From an uncultured Formosa sp. (GTDB lineage: Bacteria; Bacteroidota; Bacteroidia; Flavobacteriales; Flavobacteriaceae), in NCBI RefSeq assembly GCF_947500765.1, contig NZ_CANMTH010000012.1:1-64000 (forward strand): DNA of 64,000 nt, written 5' to 3'. How positions within the stretch are numbered: position 1 is the first letter of the stretch; each line of letters opens with the position of its first letter. Positions 16,970-25,657 of the stretch are shown piece after piece. The position numbers and the translations under genes are program-made. The notes under the pieces were generated by a model. It had not been told where the DNA came from, searched no databases, and saw nothing but the letters and a program-made list of their open reading frames with translations.

Positions 16970-17113
16970 CTAACTGCAACCACAGTTTGTACCATCAGAT
17001 CCACAAGCTTTTTTCTTAGATTTGTCTTTTTTCCAAAAGTACTTTTTAATTAAGAATGCAACTGCTATTCCTAAGGACGCAAAAACTAATATGTTTTGAA
17101 TGATTGTATTCAT
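16970..17113 (-). CDS. FeoB-associated Cys-rich small membrane protein
   Basis: A 47-aa protein of the FeoB-associated Cys-rich membrane protein type. It has one N-terminal membrane helix (residues 4-22, ILVFASLGIAVAFL), a lysine-rich stretch (KKYFWKKDKSKKKA) and a C-terminal Cys cluster CGSDGTNCGCS. Genes like this follow feoB in many bacteria; the Cys tail is thought to bind metal. It starts 40 bp after the feoB stop, so it is the last gene of feoA-feoB. Confidence 0.87.
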   Translation of the reverse strand: MNTIIQNILVFASLGIAVAFLIKKYFWKKDKSKKKACGSDGTNCGCS

Positions 17114-17152
17114 AATCTAATAGTCGTTTTTAATATTAAAGGCTTTCAGTGT

Positions 17153-19252
17153 TTATTTTAAAACTTGAAAGGCTATTAAAGCAGAAAAATATGCCATTCC
17201 CGTCATAACTATCAATTGCAAGGCTGGCCATTTCCAACTGTTTGTTTCTCGTTTTACAATAGCTAAAGTACTCATACATTGCATTGCAAAAGCATAAAAT
17301 AATAATAATGAAATTCCTGATGCAAAGTTAAATAAGGGTCCGCCTAAAATAGGATTAACTTCACCCGCCATTCTATTTTTAATTGTTTCTTCTTGGTCGC
17401 TACCAACACTGTAAATTGTTGCTAAAGTTCCTACAAACACTTCACGAGCGGCGAACGAACTTACAATGGCAATACCAATTTTCCAATCGTAACCTAAAGG
17501 TCTAATAGCAGGTTCAATAGCGTGACCCGCAATACCAATGTAAGAATGTTCAAGTTTATAAGAATCTATTTTATGGTCTAAATCTTCTTGAGATAAGTTT
17601 TCTGAAGCATATTTTTCAGTCATAATGCTTTCTGCTTCATTAAAATGTTCTCCAGGACCATAAGATGCTAGAAACCATAATACAATTGATATGGCTAAAA
17701 TAATTTTACCCGCTCCAAATACAAATGATTTTGTTTTTTCAAGTACAGTTAAAGCAACATTTTTAAATAAAGGCAATTTGTAATTTGGCATTTCAACAAC
17801 AAAAAATGTTTTACTTTTAAGTTTCATGACGCGATCTAAAATGTAAGCAGAACAAATTGCAGCTCCAAATCCTAGTAAATACAAGAGCATTAAAGTAAGT
17901 GCTTGGTATCCTAATCCTAGAAAGCTGCCTTCAGGAATTACTAATGAAATAATAATTAAATAAACAGGAAGTCTTGCAGAACATGTTGTAAAAGGGGTAA
18001 CAAGAATAGTAATTAAACGTTCTTTCCAGCTTTCAATATTACGTGTTGCCATAATTGCAGGAATTGCACATGCCGTACCAGAAATTAAAGGCACAACACT
18101 TTTTCCGCTTAATCCAAAACGTCGCATAATACGATCCATTAAGAAGACAACACGACTCATATAGCCGCTTTCTTCTAAAATGGATATAAATAAAAATAAG
18201 AATGCAATTTGTGGAATGAAAATAACAATTCCGCCTAATCCGGGTATTATTCCTTCTGCAAGTAAGCTTGTGAAAGCCCCTTGTGGTAGTGCGTTTTTAA
18301 CCCATTCTCCTAGGGCTGCAAAAGACGAATCGATAAAATCCATTGGTGCGCTAGACCAATCGTAAATGGCTTGAAAAATAGTTAATAGTATAGTAAGAAA
18401 AATAACATAGCCCCAAACTTTATGTGTTAAAACGCGGTCTAACTTAGCGCGTAAATCTTTTGCTTTTGTAACATCTATAGTTTGTCCTTTTTTAAGGGTG
18501 TTATTTATAAACTGATAGCGTTTTATGGTTTCTTTTTGTTGTAATCGTTTTAAATCTGTTTTTGTTTTTGTTTTAAAATCGGTTACAGCATCAAACTCAT
18601 TCCTGTCTGTTTTTCCAAAATTTGCATCTTGGGTAATAACAAGCCAAAGTTTGTAAAGTAATTGTTTTGGAAAAACTTGTTGTAAACGATCAAAATAGGC
18701 CTTGTCAATTTCAGAGGCGTTTAAACAAGGTGTTGTAGATTGATCTCTATAATTAGCAATAAGCTCTTTAATCTTATCTATTCCTTCATTTTTTCGAGTA
18801 CTAACAACTGCTATTTTAGTTTTTAACTCTGCTTCTAAAAAGGGAATATCCAACGAAATACCTCGACGAGACATACGATCTGCCATATTGATAACAAGTA
18901 TGGTAGGGATTTCTAAATCTTTTATTTGTGTAAAAAGTAAAAGGTTTCGTTTTAAATTTTCTACATCACTTACAACAATAGCAATATCTGGAAAATCTTT
19001 ATCGTTTTTATTAAGAAGTAATTCTATAACTACGTTTTCATCTAGAGAAGACGCATTTAAACTATACGTTCCAGGAAGATCTATAATGTGGGCTTTAACA
19101 CCACGTGGTAATTTGCAAATCCCTTCTTTTTTTTCAACAGTAATTCCGGGGTAGTTTCCTACTTTTTGGTATAGTCCTGTTAAGGCATTAAATACCGATG
19201 TTTTTCCTGTGTTGGGATTTCCTATTAAAGCAACATTGATTTGTTTACTCAT
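17153..19252 (-). CDS. feoB: Ferrous iron transport protein B, full length
   Basis: 699 aa from the preferred start MSKQINVALIGNPNTGKTS; the frame also has a Met five codons earlier. It has a G domain with G1 GNPNTGKTS, DLPGTYSLN and NMAD (about residues 8-165), a helical region, and then two Gate domains with FeoB signatures (EESGYMSRVVFLMD, SGTACAIPAIMATRN and AAREVFVGTLATIYSVG). It imports Fe2+ through the inner membrane. The start overlaps the feoA stop by 8 bases (ATGAGTAA), showing translational coupling. It is a conventional one-piece FeoB, in contrast with the split copy ending 370 bp away. Confidence 0.95.
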   Translation of the reverse strand: MSKQINVALIGNPNTGKTSVFNALTGLYQKVGNYPGITVEKKEGICKLPRGVKAHIIDLPGTYSLNASSLDENVVIELLLNKNDKDFPDIAIVVSDVENLKRNLLLFTQIKDLEIPTILVINMADRMSRRGISLDIPFLEAELKTKIAVVSTRKNEGIDKIKELIANYRDQSTTPCLNASEIDKAYFDRLQQVFPKQLLYKLWLVITQDANFGKTDRNEFDAVTDFKTKTKTDLKRLQQKETIKRYQFINNTLKKGQTIDVTKAKDLRAKLDRVLTHKVWGYVIFLTILLTIFQAIYDWSSAPMDFIDSSFAALGEWVKNALPQGAFTSLLAEGIIPGLGGIVIFIPQIAFLFLFISILEESGYMSRVVFLMDRIMRRFGLSGKSVVPLISGTACAIPAIMATRNIESWKERLITILVTPFTTCSARLPVYLIIISLVIPEGSFLGLGYQALTLMLLYLLGFGAAICSAYILDRVMKLKSKTFFVVEMPNYKLPLFKNVALTVLEKTKSFVFGAGKIILAISIVLWFLASYGPGEHFNEAESIMTEKYASENLSQEDLDHKIDSYKLEHSYIGIAGHAIEPAIRPLGYDWKIGIAIVSSFAAREVFVGTLATIYSVGSDQEETIKNRMAGEVNPILGGPLFNFASGISLLLFYAFAMQCMSTLAIVKRETNSWKWPALQLIVMTGMAYFSALIAFQVLK

Positions 19253-19481
19253 GAGATAATTTTTCAATTAAAATAAGGCTTGCAGTCTCTTTTCTTATTG
19301 CTAAATGAGTTCCGTTAATATTGAGGTAAATAGGGTCTTTAAACGGTGCAATTTGCACGAGTTCGACTTGATTACCAGGAAGGCAACCCATTTCCAATAA
19401 TTTTAATGGAATTTGTGCAGATGAAACGTCTATAATAACAGCTGTTTCTCCGCGTTTTAGATGCGCTAAAGTTGTTTGCAA
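19245..19481 (-). CDS. feoA: Ferrous iron transport protein A
   Basis: A 78-aa FeoA with the SH3-like fold: LKRGETAVIIDV at the start, LLEMGCLPGNQVELVQIAPFKDPIY and a GTHLAIRKETASLILIE end. It is the small cytosolic partner of FeoB. First gene of feoA-feoB-Cys-rich protein; a -7 element is found 27 bp upstream. Confidence 0.93.
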   Translation of the reverse strand: MQTTLAHLKRGETAVIIDVSSAQIPLKLLEMGCLPGNQVELVQIAPFKDPIYLNINGTHLAIRKETASLILIEKLSHE

Positions 19482-19507
19482 ACTTATTTAGATTGATTTT
19501 AAAGAAG

Positions 19508-19515
19508 CAAAAGTA
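19508..19515 (-). promoter_or_regulatory. -7 promoter element TACTTTTG for feoAB
   Basis: An exact TAnnTTTG match on the minus strand, 27 bp from the feoA start. Confidence 0.6.
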
Positions 19516-19553
19516 AGGTAAAAACTAACGTTAAAAAAAAATTAAGCAGAAAA

Positions 19554-20228
19554 CTACTTTTTATATTCGTTTTTTAAGGTTTTAATGTCGTTTAATAGCT
19601 GTTCAATAGCTTCAGGGTCTGTGCCATCGTAATATCCTCGAATTTGTTTTTTCTTATCTATAAGCATGAAGTTCTCGGTGTGAATCATATCGTATTCATC
19701 TCCATTTCCTAGTGTTTTTACAGCCATATAGCTTTTTCTCGCTAATTCGTAAATCTGTTTTTTATCGCCTGTAACTAAATTCCATTTTGCATCGTTCACG
19801 CCTTTTTTTATCGCGTATCTTTTTAATTGTGCAACGCTGTCAATTTGTGGTGTTACAGAATGAGAGAGTAACATGACTTCATCATCATTTAAAATTTCTT
19901 TTTGAATTTTTGCCATATGGTCTGTCATAATTGGACAAATGGTCTGGCAGGTGGTGAAAAAGAAATCGGCCACATAAATTTTGTCTTTATAATTGTCTTG
20001 AGTAATAATCTTTCCGTTCTGATTAATCAGACTAAAATCTGCAATTTTATGATACTTTCTAACATCAAAAAGTGTGCTATCAACCAATTCTTGATCGACT
20101 TGAGCGGGTTGGTAAATCGGAAGTGGTTTTTCTACATCTAGAATATTATAAATAATAGCGATAATAACCATTGATATAATAGAAAAAACGATAGCGAAGT
20201 ATTTGTAAGCTTTAAAAAATGATAACAT
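19554..20228 (-). CDS. SCO1/SenC/PrrC-family protein
   Basis: A 224-aa protein with an N-terminal membrane anchor (residues 8-30) and a periplasmic thioredoxin-like domain. The copper ligands of SCO proteins are present: Cys94 and Cys98 in FTTCQTICP and His183 in DMIHTENFMLID. It is expected to help assemble the CuA centre of cytochrome c oxidase or act as a thiol reductase. No oxidase gene is adjacent. Confidence 0.93.
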   Translation of the reverse strand: MLSFFKAYKYFAIVFSIISMVIIAIIYNILDVEKPLPIYQPAQVDQELVDSTLFDVRKYHKIADFSLINQNGKIITQDNYKDKIYVADFFFTTCQTICPIMTDHMAKIQKEILNDDEVMLLSHSVTPQIDSVAQLKRYAIKKGVNDAKWNLVTGDKKQIYELARKSYMAVKTLGNGDEYDMIHTENFMLIDKKKQIRGYYDGTDPEAIEQLLNDIKTLKNEYKK

Positions 20229-20256
20229 GTTTTTAAAATATAAATCGTGAGTAAAG

Positions 20257-20264
20257 CAAAAATA
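20257..20264 (-). promoter_or_regulatory. -7 promoter element TATTTTTG for the SCO gene
   Basis: An exact TAnnTTTG match on the minus strand, 28 bp upstream of the SCO start codon. Confidence 0.55.
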
Positions 20265-20363
20265 CGAGTAAAATTAAGTTATATGAAGTCCTTTTAATAA
20301 TAAAAGCATGTTAAAAAAAGAAGGGTAAAGGGTGTTTATATTTTTTTACCACTTTAAAAAATG

Positions 20364-20371
20364 TATTTTTG
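20364..20371 (+). promoter_or_regulatory. -7 promoter element TATTTTTG for rseP; decides its start
   Basis: The element overlaps the most upstream in-frame ATG (20361), so translation must begin downstream, at the ATG at 20400. Confidence 0.65.
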
Positions 20372-20399
20372 CCCGTTAAAATATAACTGTATAAACTAC

Positions 20400-21746
20400 A
20401 TGGAGTTTCTAATTAAGATTTCTCAATTTTTATTAAGCCTTTCTTTACTTATTGTATTACACGAGCTTGGTCACTTTATCCCTGCAAAATTATTTAAAAC
20501 ACGTGTTGAAAAATTCTATTTATTTTTCGATGTAAAGTTTTCTCTATTTAAAAAGAAAATAGGCGATACCGTTTATGGTATTGGATGGTTGCCTTTAGGG
20601 GGTTACGTTAAAATATCAGGAATGATAGATGAGAGTATGGATAAGGAGCAAATGGCTTTACCTCCACAACCTTGGGAATTTAGATCAAAACCGGCTTGGC
20701 AACGTTTAATTATTATGCTTGGAGGTGTAACGGTAAACTTTGTTTTAGCGGCACTTATTTACATGGTTATGGCTTTTGCTTATGGCGAAACCGATATTGA
20801 TACCGCAAGTATTAAAGATGGGTATTTAATAACAAATCCTATTCTTGAAAATATGGGCGCGAAAACAGGAGATAATGTTATCGCTATTAATGGAGATCCT
20901 GTTACTGGATATTCTGATATGAGATCGAAATTAATTGAAGCCAAAACCATACTTATAGAGCGTGATGGAGTTCAGAAAACGCTTACTACTCCAGTAGATT
21001 TTTTGGGGCAGTTAAGTACAGGCGAAGATAAAACACTATTCGAATTACGTATGCCATTTGTAGTGGCACAAGTTCCAGATACTTCTGCAAACAAAAACGT
21101 AGACTTAAAAGAAGGCGATATTATTACAGCTGTTAATAAGACTAAATTAAAATATTTTGATGAATTTCATTCTATATTAGAATCATCTAAAGGGCAAACA
21201 GTACAGGTAGATGTGTTAAGAGGTGAAGAAGCGTTTTCTAGAGAACTTAAAGTTAGTGAAGATGGGAAATTTGGAATTGCTTATTATCCAAAAGCTAGCG
21301 CAGCAACACTTAATGCTTTAGGTTACTATGATATTGTTACTAAAAACTATGGCTTAGGAGAAAGCATAGGGGTAGGTGCCATGCGATTTAAAGAACAAAT
21401 AGTTGGGTATTGGGCACAATTAGGATTAATGATTAAGCCAAGTACGGGCGCTTATAAAGGTGTAGGTGGGTTTAAAGCTATTTTCGATGTTTTTCCTAGT
21501 ACGTGGAGTTGGGAAACATTCTGGGGCATTACAGCCTTCTTGTCAATTATGCTAGGAGTTTTAAACTTATTACCTATTCCGGCTTTAGATGGTGGGCATG
21601 TTATGTTTTTACTGTATGAAATGATTTCTGGACGTAAACCAAGCGATAAATTTTTAGAGTATGCACAAATGGTTGGATTTTTTATTCTTATAGCGTTAGT
21701 GCTGTTTGCGAACGGAAATGACATCTTTAAAGCGGTGTTTAAATAA
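20400..21746 (+). CDS. rseP: RIP metalloprotease RseP (site-2 protease, M50)
   Basis: 448 aa from the ATG at 20400, chosen because a promoter covers the upstream ATG. The zinc motif HELGH is at residues 21-25 in the first membrane helix. A PDZ domain follows (about 120-300, GDIITAVNKTKLKYFDEF), and the LLPIPALDGGHVMF motif supplies the third zinc ligand near the C-terminus. RseP cleaves membrane-bound anti-sigma factors and remnant signal peptides. The length fits the family. tRNA-Asn follows from its own promoter. Confidence 0.95.
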   Translation: MEFLIKISQFLLSLSLLIVLHELGHFIPAKLFKTRVEKFYLFFDVKFSLFKKKIGDTVYGIGWLPLGGYVKISGMIDESMDKEQMALPPQPWEFRSKPAWQRLIIMLGGVTVNFVLAALIYMVMAFAYGETDIDTASIKDGYLITNPILENMGAKTGDNVIAINGDPVTGYSDMRSKLIEAKTILIERDGVQKTLTTPVDFLGQLSTGEDKTLFELRMPFVVAQVPDTSANKNVDLKEGDIITAVNKTKLKYFDEFHSILESSKGQTVQVDVLRGEEAFSRELKVSEDGKFGIAYYPKASAATLNALGYYDIVTKNYGLGESIGVGAMRFKEQIVGYWAQLGLMIKPSTGAYKGVGGFKAIFDVFPSTWSWETFWGITAFLSIMLGVLNLLPIPALDGGHVMFLLYEMISGRKPSDKFLEYAQMVGFFILIALVLFANGNDIFKAVFK

Positions 21747-21771
21747 TTTTTTTAATTTTTTTTAAAAAAGC

Positions 21772-21802
21772 TTTGTGCAACTGAAATAAAGTTCTATATT
21801 TG
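21772..21802 (+). promoter_or_regulatory. tRNA-Asn promoter (TTTG-N19-TATATTTG)
   Basis: TTTG at 21772-21775 and TATATTTG at 21795-21802, separated by 19 bp, match the Bacteroidota consensus exactly. The tRNA starts 20 bp downstream. Confidence 0.8.
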
Positions 21803-21822
21803 CACTCGCTAATGCAAAACAC

Positions 21823-21896
21823 TCCTTCTTAGCTCAGTTGGTTAGAGCATCTGACTGTTAATCAGAGGGTCCTTGGTTCGAGCCCAAGAGAGGGAG
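21823..21896 (+). tRNA. tRNA-Asn (anticodon GTT)
   Basis: A complete cloverleaf of 74 nt. The acceptor arms TCCTTCT/AGAGGGA pair with one G-U. The D arm is GCTC/GAGC, the anticodon stem TCTGA/TCAGA has loop CTGTTAA, and the T arm CTTGG/CCAAG has loop TTCGAGC. G is the discriminator base. CCA is not encoded. Confidence 0.97.
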
Positions 21897-21906
21897 CAAA
21901 GCTAGC

Positions 21907-21938
21907 AAAAAGCCTTACAGAAATGTAAGGCTTTTTTT
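21907..21938 (+). terminator. Terminator of tRNA-Asn
   Basis: A 13-bp perfect stem (21907-21919 with 21924-21936) with a GAAA loop and T-run. Confidence 0.9.
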
Positions 21939-22357
21939 ATGCGTTATAGTTTCTAATAGTCGTGTTATATAGTGATTACAACTAATTACAGCGCTTCTTA
22001 AGTGAAATGTATTGTTCTTTATTTTACAACTTGTTAACTTTATTTGAAGAATGAGGTGTACAATTCGGTGTACATATCTGAATTGTCTGCAATACTTAAA
22101 CTAAAGTTGATTTGAAATAAAACATCAAGGAGTTATGCTTTTGTTCTGTAAAAAGAGACTATTAGTTTAGCGTGTGATTAATTGGTTTAAAATAATTGTA
22201 TTTGTTGAAGAAGTTTATGTTTATAAATAAAAATATCTCATAACCTGACAAACATCATATATTAAACAAGTTTAAGGTTATATTTTTGAAATGTGTTTTT
22301 TAGGAGACTATTAACCTAGAAAATTAACTGGCAAATTTTTTGATTATTATTTCTTTT
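21939..22357. other. Long non-coding stretch after tRNA-Asn
   Basis: No reading frame of coding character is seen on either strand. Two direct copies of GGTGTACA (near 22056 and 22069) occur close together. A -7-like TATTTTTG is at 22281-22288. The place, directly behind a tRNA gene, is where integrated elements often sit, but no integrase fragment or repeat of the tRNA 3' end was found. Confidence 0.5.
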
Positions 22358-22397
22358 AACCTTCAGCTTAATGTAATTAAGCTGAAGGTTTTTTTTT
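22281..22397 (+). ncRNA. Candidate small RNA between a -7 element and an orphan terminator
   Basis: TATTTTTG (22281-22288) could start a transcript near 22295. A strong terminator (13-bp perfect stem, 22358-22370 with 22378-22390, then nine T) ends it about 100 nt later. No protein gene on this strand lies within 400 bp upstream, and no frame is visible inside. No clear -33 element is seen. The RNA is inferred only from these signals. Confidence 0.35.
22358..22397 (+). terminator. Strong orphan rho-independent terminator
   Basis: A 13-bp perfect stem with a 7-nt loop and a T9 tail on the plus strand. The only annotated upstream plus-strand transcript, tRNA-Asn, already has its own terminator. 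Confidence 0.88.
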
Positions 22398-22602
22398 GTG
22401 CTTAATTAGGCAGATTTATGTTTGTTTTAACTTGTTTCAGGCTGTTTAATGTATTTTAATCGGGTTTTGTTTAATTGTATTGCTTGAGGTTGCGAATGGA
22501 CTTATACATGTCTAATTTGTCTTTTTAATTTGTATTGAAGAAGTGTCTTAGAATTTATAACTGTAATTCTTAATATTAAATGGTTAATAGCTTTAAAAAC
22601 AA

Positions 22603-22632
22603 ACAGAGGCTATCTTAATAGATAGCCCCTGT
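22603..22632 (-). terminator. Terminator of the TonB-dependent receptor gene
   Basis: A 12-bp stem (22603-22614 with 22621-22632) with one G-T pair and a T-rich tail on the minus strand. Confidence 0.75.
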
Positions 22633-22655
22633 AGAATAAGTTATAATGTAAGGGA

Positions 22656-24884
22656 TTAAAATGTTAATGCTATTTTACCACGAATGTAAAATGGAGTTCC
22701 TGGTGTGAAATGAATTTCTTCAACAGATGCAGGTTCGTCAAATAATCTGCTTTCTGTAGCAAATTGTGTTTCGTTCCATTCTGTGTCGAATACGTTTTCA
22801 ATAATAACGCTGTACGTCCAGTTTTTCCATTTGTAATTAATGTTAAAATCGGTAACAAAATAGCCTTCAGCAACTATAGAGTTGTCTTCAATAGCAGGTC
22901 TATCATCTATATATCTGTAATTTATGCTACCAGAGAAACGACCAAGATTTTCTATAGATATTCCTCCTGCAGAGGTAAAATCTGGTGCTAGTGGTATGTA
23001 ATTTTCGCCATCAGGATCGTCAATACTTCTTCCGTGTGAATAATTAACATCTGCAAAAAGATACAGCCAATCTAAAGCTTGGTAGCGGGCTCCAAAATCT
23101 ACACCTAAACGTTCTGTTTTTCCGCTAGGTTCAACAATGGCAGCATCTCCAACATATACAAATTCCTGTTCTAAGAATAAATACCATAAGCTAGCGTTTA
23201 ATGCCAAGCGATCTGTAGGTTTTAAAATAGTTCCTAAATCTGCACCGTAAGCTGCTGGTAAAATAGATTTTCCATTATTAGCGACTACAACACGTGTATC
23301 GTTAGAGTGAAAGCCCATTCCTGCTTTTAAGAAAAGTTGAGTGTTTTTGTTTAAAGAGTAAATGGTATTTAGTTTAGGACTTACTCGCGTTTTTGTTTCT
23401 GCTTCATCGCTATATGTTTCAGATAATTTATCTTCATATTGAAATTTAAAATAGTCTACTCTTGCAGAAGGATTGAATGTCCATTTTCCTGTTTTAAACT
23501 CAGTATTTAAAAAGGCATAAGTGTTTATTTCGTCAATATCTCCTAGAGATTTGTATTCTAAAACTGTTTTTCTGTTTACGGTGTGCGATAATTCTACATC
23601 GTCTGCATTGTCGTATCTAAATCCTATTCCTGCTTCATATTTAAACGTCGTGTTTTCGCTTAATTCTATGTTTCTATGTTCGTAAACGGTACTTGCTCCT
23701 GTAGTTACTCGGTTTTCAAATTGTTTAATCTGATCGCCATTTACAGGGTCGTCTAGAAAAAAGGTAAAGTTAGAATACAATTCAAAATTATATTGAGAGA
23801 CAAAAGCAGTGGTTTTAACAGACTGATTTTGGTCTATAATTTTCTTATGATTAACTAATAGGTTTGTACGGCTTGTTTCTCCGCCTTCTGTGTCGTCTAT
23901 AGCTCCAAATCTATCAATACTACCATTATCTACAGAACGTTGTGGGATTTGTCCTGAAGCATCCCATTTGCTCTGAAAGTGAGACGTTGTGAAATTTAAT
24001 TCCTGATCTCCTGCAAGTTTATAATTATAGCGTGCTAAAACATTAAAACGGTTAAAGTTTTGTGGCGACTTAAAAGGTCCATCTGTTAACGATAATTCTG
24101 AAGCTATATAGGCGCTACTCTTGTCGTTGTTTAATACATTAAACATTCCCATAATGCGGTTTGTATTAAACTGTCCTGCTTCTAAAGACAAGTAATTTTT
24201 ATCTATAGTTTTTTTTAGGCCTAAATTAATATAACCTGCTGTTGCAAAATTCCCTTTATCTGCATAGTAAGGTCCTTTTCCAAAGTTTATATTATCTATG
24301 GTTTCTGGAATAACAAAATGCAAATCAGAGTATCCTTGTCCGTGAGCATGAGATACCATATTTACAGGTATTCCGTCTACAGTAATATTAACATCTGTAC
24401 CGTGATCTATATCGAATCCTCTTAAAAAAATCTGTTCGGCCTTTCCGCCACCTGCATGTTGTCCAATAATTAGTCCAGGTACTTTTCTTAAAACTTCTTG
24501 AGACGATTTTACAGGATCTTTTTGTACGTCTACATTTACAAATTTACTTAAAGCATCAATTTCTGCAACCAACATCACTTGATCTAAAGAGATGTTTGCA
24601 GGCGTGATAGTAAAAGTTGCTATTTTATCTAAATGTGTTTGTGTTATACGAATAATTTTAGGTTCGTAACCTAAGCGCGACAGGTATAATGTGTCGTTTA
24701 CTTGCGTTTTATTTAGTAAAAAATCGCCAGTTGTAGATGTATGCGTGTGTGTGTCGGTAGTTTTGTTAAAGACACTAACTTCTTCTACAGGTTTGTTTTT
24801 GTTGTCTACTATTTTTCCTGAAATCTGTTGTGCATAAACTAAACCTGTAAGCAGCAAAGCGCATGCTGTTAATAAGTGTTTCAT
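22656..24884 (-). CDS. TonB-dependent outer-membrane receptor
   Basis: A 742-aa receptor with a signal peptide (1-18), carboxypeptidase-regulatory-like domain (about 20-110, QQISGKIVDNKNKPVEEVSV), plug domain (about 120-230; VPGLIIGQHAGG and LRGFDIDHGTDVNI) and a 22-strand-type barrel ending IRGKIALTF. The plug contains HAHGQGYSDLHF, rich in His, and the gene upstream on the same strand encodes a His-rich exported protein. A metal such as copper or zinc is therefore a possible ligand (inference). It is not a SusC-type receptor: no SusD gene is adjacent and it is shorter. Confidence 0.9.
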   Translation of the reverse strand: MKHLLTACALLLTGLVYAQQISGKIVDNKNKPVEEVSVFNKTTDTHTHTSTTGDFLLNKTQVNDTLYLSRLGYEPKIIRITQTHLDKIATFTITPANISLDQVMLVAEIDALSKFVNVDVQKDPVKSSQEVLRKVPGLIIGQHAGGGKAEQIFLRGFDIDHGTDVNITVDGIPVNMVSHAHGQGYSDLHFVIPETIDNINFGKGPYYADKGNFATAGYINLGLKKTIDKNYLSLEAGQFNTNRIMGMFNVLNNDKSSAYIASELSLTDGPFKSPQNFNRFNVLARYNYKLAGDQELNFTTSHFQSKWDASGQIPQRSVDNGSIDRFGAIDDTEGGETSRTNLLVNHKKIIDQNQSVKTTAFVSQYNFELYSNFTFFLDDPVNGDQIKQFENRVTTGASTVYEHRNIELSENTTFKYEAGIGFRYDNADDVELSHTVNRKTVLEYKSLGDIDEINTYAFLNTEFKTGKWTFNPSARVDYFKFQYEDKLSETYSDEAETKTRVSPKLNTIYSLNKNTQLFLKAGMGFHSNDTRVVVANNGKSILPAAYGADLGTILKPTDRLALNASLWYLFLEQEFVYVGDAAIVEPSGKTERLGVDFGARYQALDWLYLFADVNYSHGRSIDDPDGENYIPLAPDFTSAGGISIENLGRFSGSINYRYIDDRPAIEDNSIVAEGYFVTDFNINYKWKNWTYSVIIENVFDTEWNETQFATESRLFDEPASVEEIHFTPGTPFYIRGKIALTF

Positions 24885-25034
24885 TTCATAATTAGGTTGT
24901 CCTCTGTTGGGAGGAATTAATATTCTATTTCCTAATCAGGTACTTTTTAGACATTAAAAGGCAGCCTGAGTTTAGATGGTTTGCGTATACTTACGAAAAA
25001 CATCTAATTAGGGTTTTAAATTGACTTAAATATG

Positions 25035-25541
25035 TTATGAAATAAACTGAGGAGGAGGAGAAAGTGTAGGTAAATTAAAATGATATACAGGTAAAAAAGT
25101 ATACCATTTTTGTTTTAAAGTTGTATGGAATGTGATGTTTTTTAAACCGAATTCAGATGTTAATATATGCTTGTCTAATACGGTTTTAAAGATAGATTTT
25201 TGATGTTCTTTTTGTTCGTCTGATGATGTTAATACGGTGTTTAAAAAAGTAAGTAATTGGTGTGTGTGGTCTGTGGTTACTTTTTTTTCGTGGGTATGCG
25301 AATGATGTGATGTTTCTGTATTTATGTGGTGTTCAAATGCATCGTGTGTATGATGCTTGGTTGTTGTTATTGATGTTTTATTATGTGTTTGGATGCGATC
25401 TTCGATATAATGAGACATGGAATGTAGCATATCGAACATAGAATTCGTTAAAGGAGAAACCATGTAACATATTGCCATAAGCACAATGAAACATCTAAAA
25501 GCTATTGGTTTTATATTTAACAGTGGTTTCAAAAACAACAA
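25035..25541 (-). CDS. His-rich exported/membrane protein of unknown function
   Basis: A 168-aa protein with a hydrophobic N-terminus (about residues 10-32, IAFRCFIVLMAICYMVSPL). A strongly histidine-rich middle (about residues 55-95) contains HHTHDAFEHH, HHSHTHEKK and DHTHQLL, which suggests metal binding. It ends with a proline-rich NLPTLSPPPQFIS tail. It lies 150 bp upstream of the TonB receptor on the same strand. The layout, with a small histidine-rich protein ahead of a TonB receptor, suggests a shared role in transition-metal uptake. Family not recognised. Confidence 0.7.
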   Translation of the reverse strand: MLFLKPLLNIKPIAFRCFIVLMAICYMVSPLTNSMFDMLHSMSHYIEDRIQTHNKTSITTTKHHTHDAFEHHINTETSHHSHTHEKKVTTDHTHQLLTFLNTVLTSSDEQKEHQKSIFKTVLDKHILTSEFGLKNITFHTTLKQKWYTFLPVYHFNLPTLSPPPQFIS

Positions 25542-25657
25542 TATAATAAGACGTAAAAATACAGATATTTTCTAACCTAGCATCTTGTTTCTTATGAACA
25601 AAACATTATTGTTTTACAGGGTATAAAAATCATCTAAAAATCAGGGTATTTAGCTTA

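Noticed and set aside
22331..22346. Sigma-54-like TGGC...TTTGAT sequence
   Set aside because: Spacing and second half do not fit TGGCAC-N5-TTGC; likely chance in A/T-rich DNA.
21939..22655. Integrated element or integrase remnant behind tRNA-Asn
   Set aside because: No integrase-like frame and no repeat of the tRNA 3' end were found.
24885..25034. Possible riboswitch in the 150-bp leader before the TonB receptor
   Set aside because: A weak TAGATG/CATCTA hairpin is present, but no known riboswitch core is recognisable.
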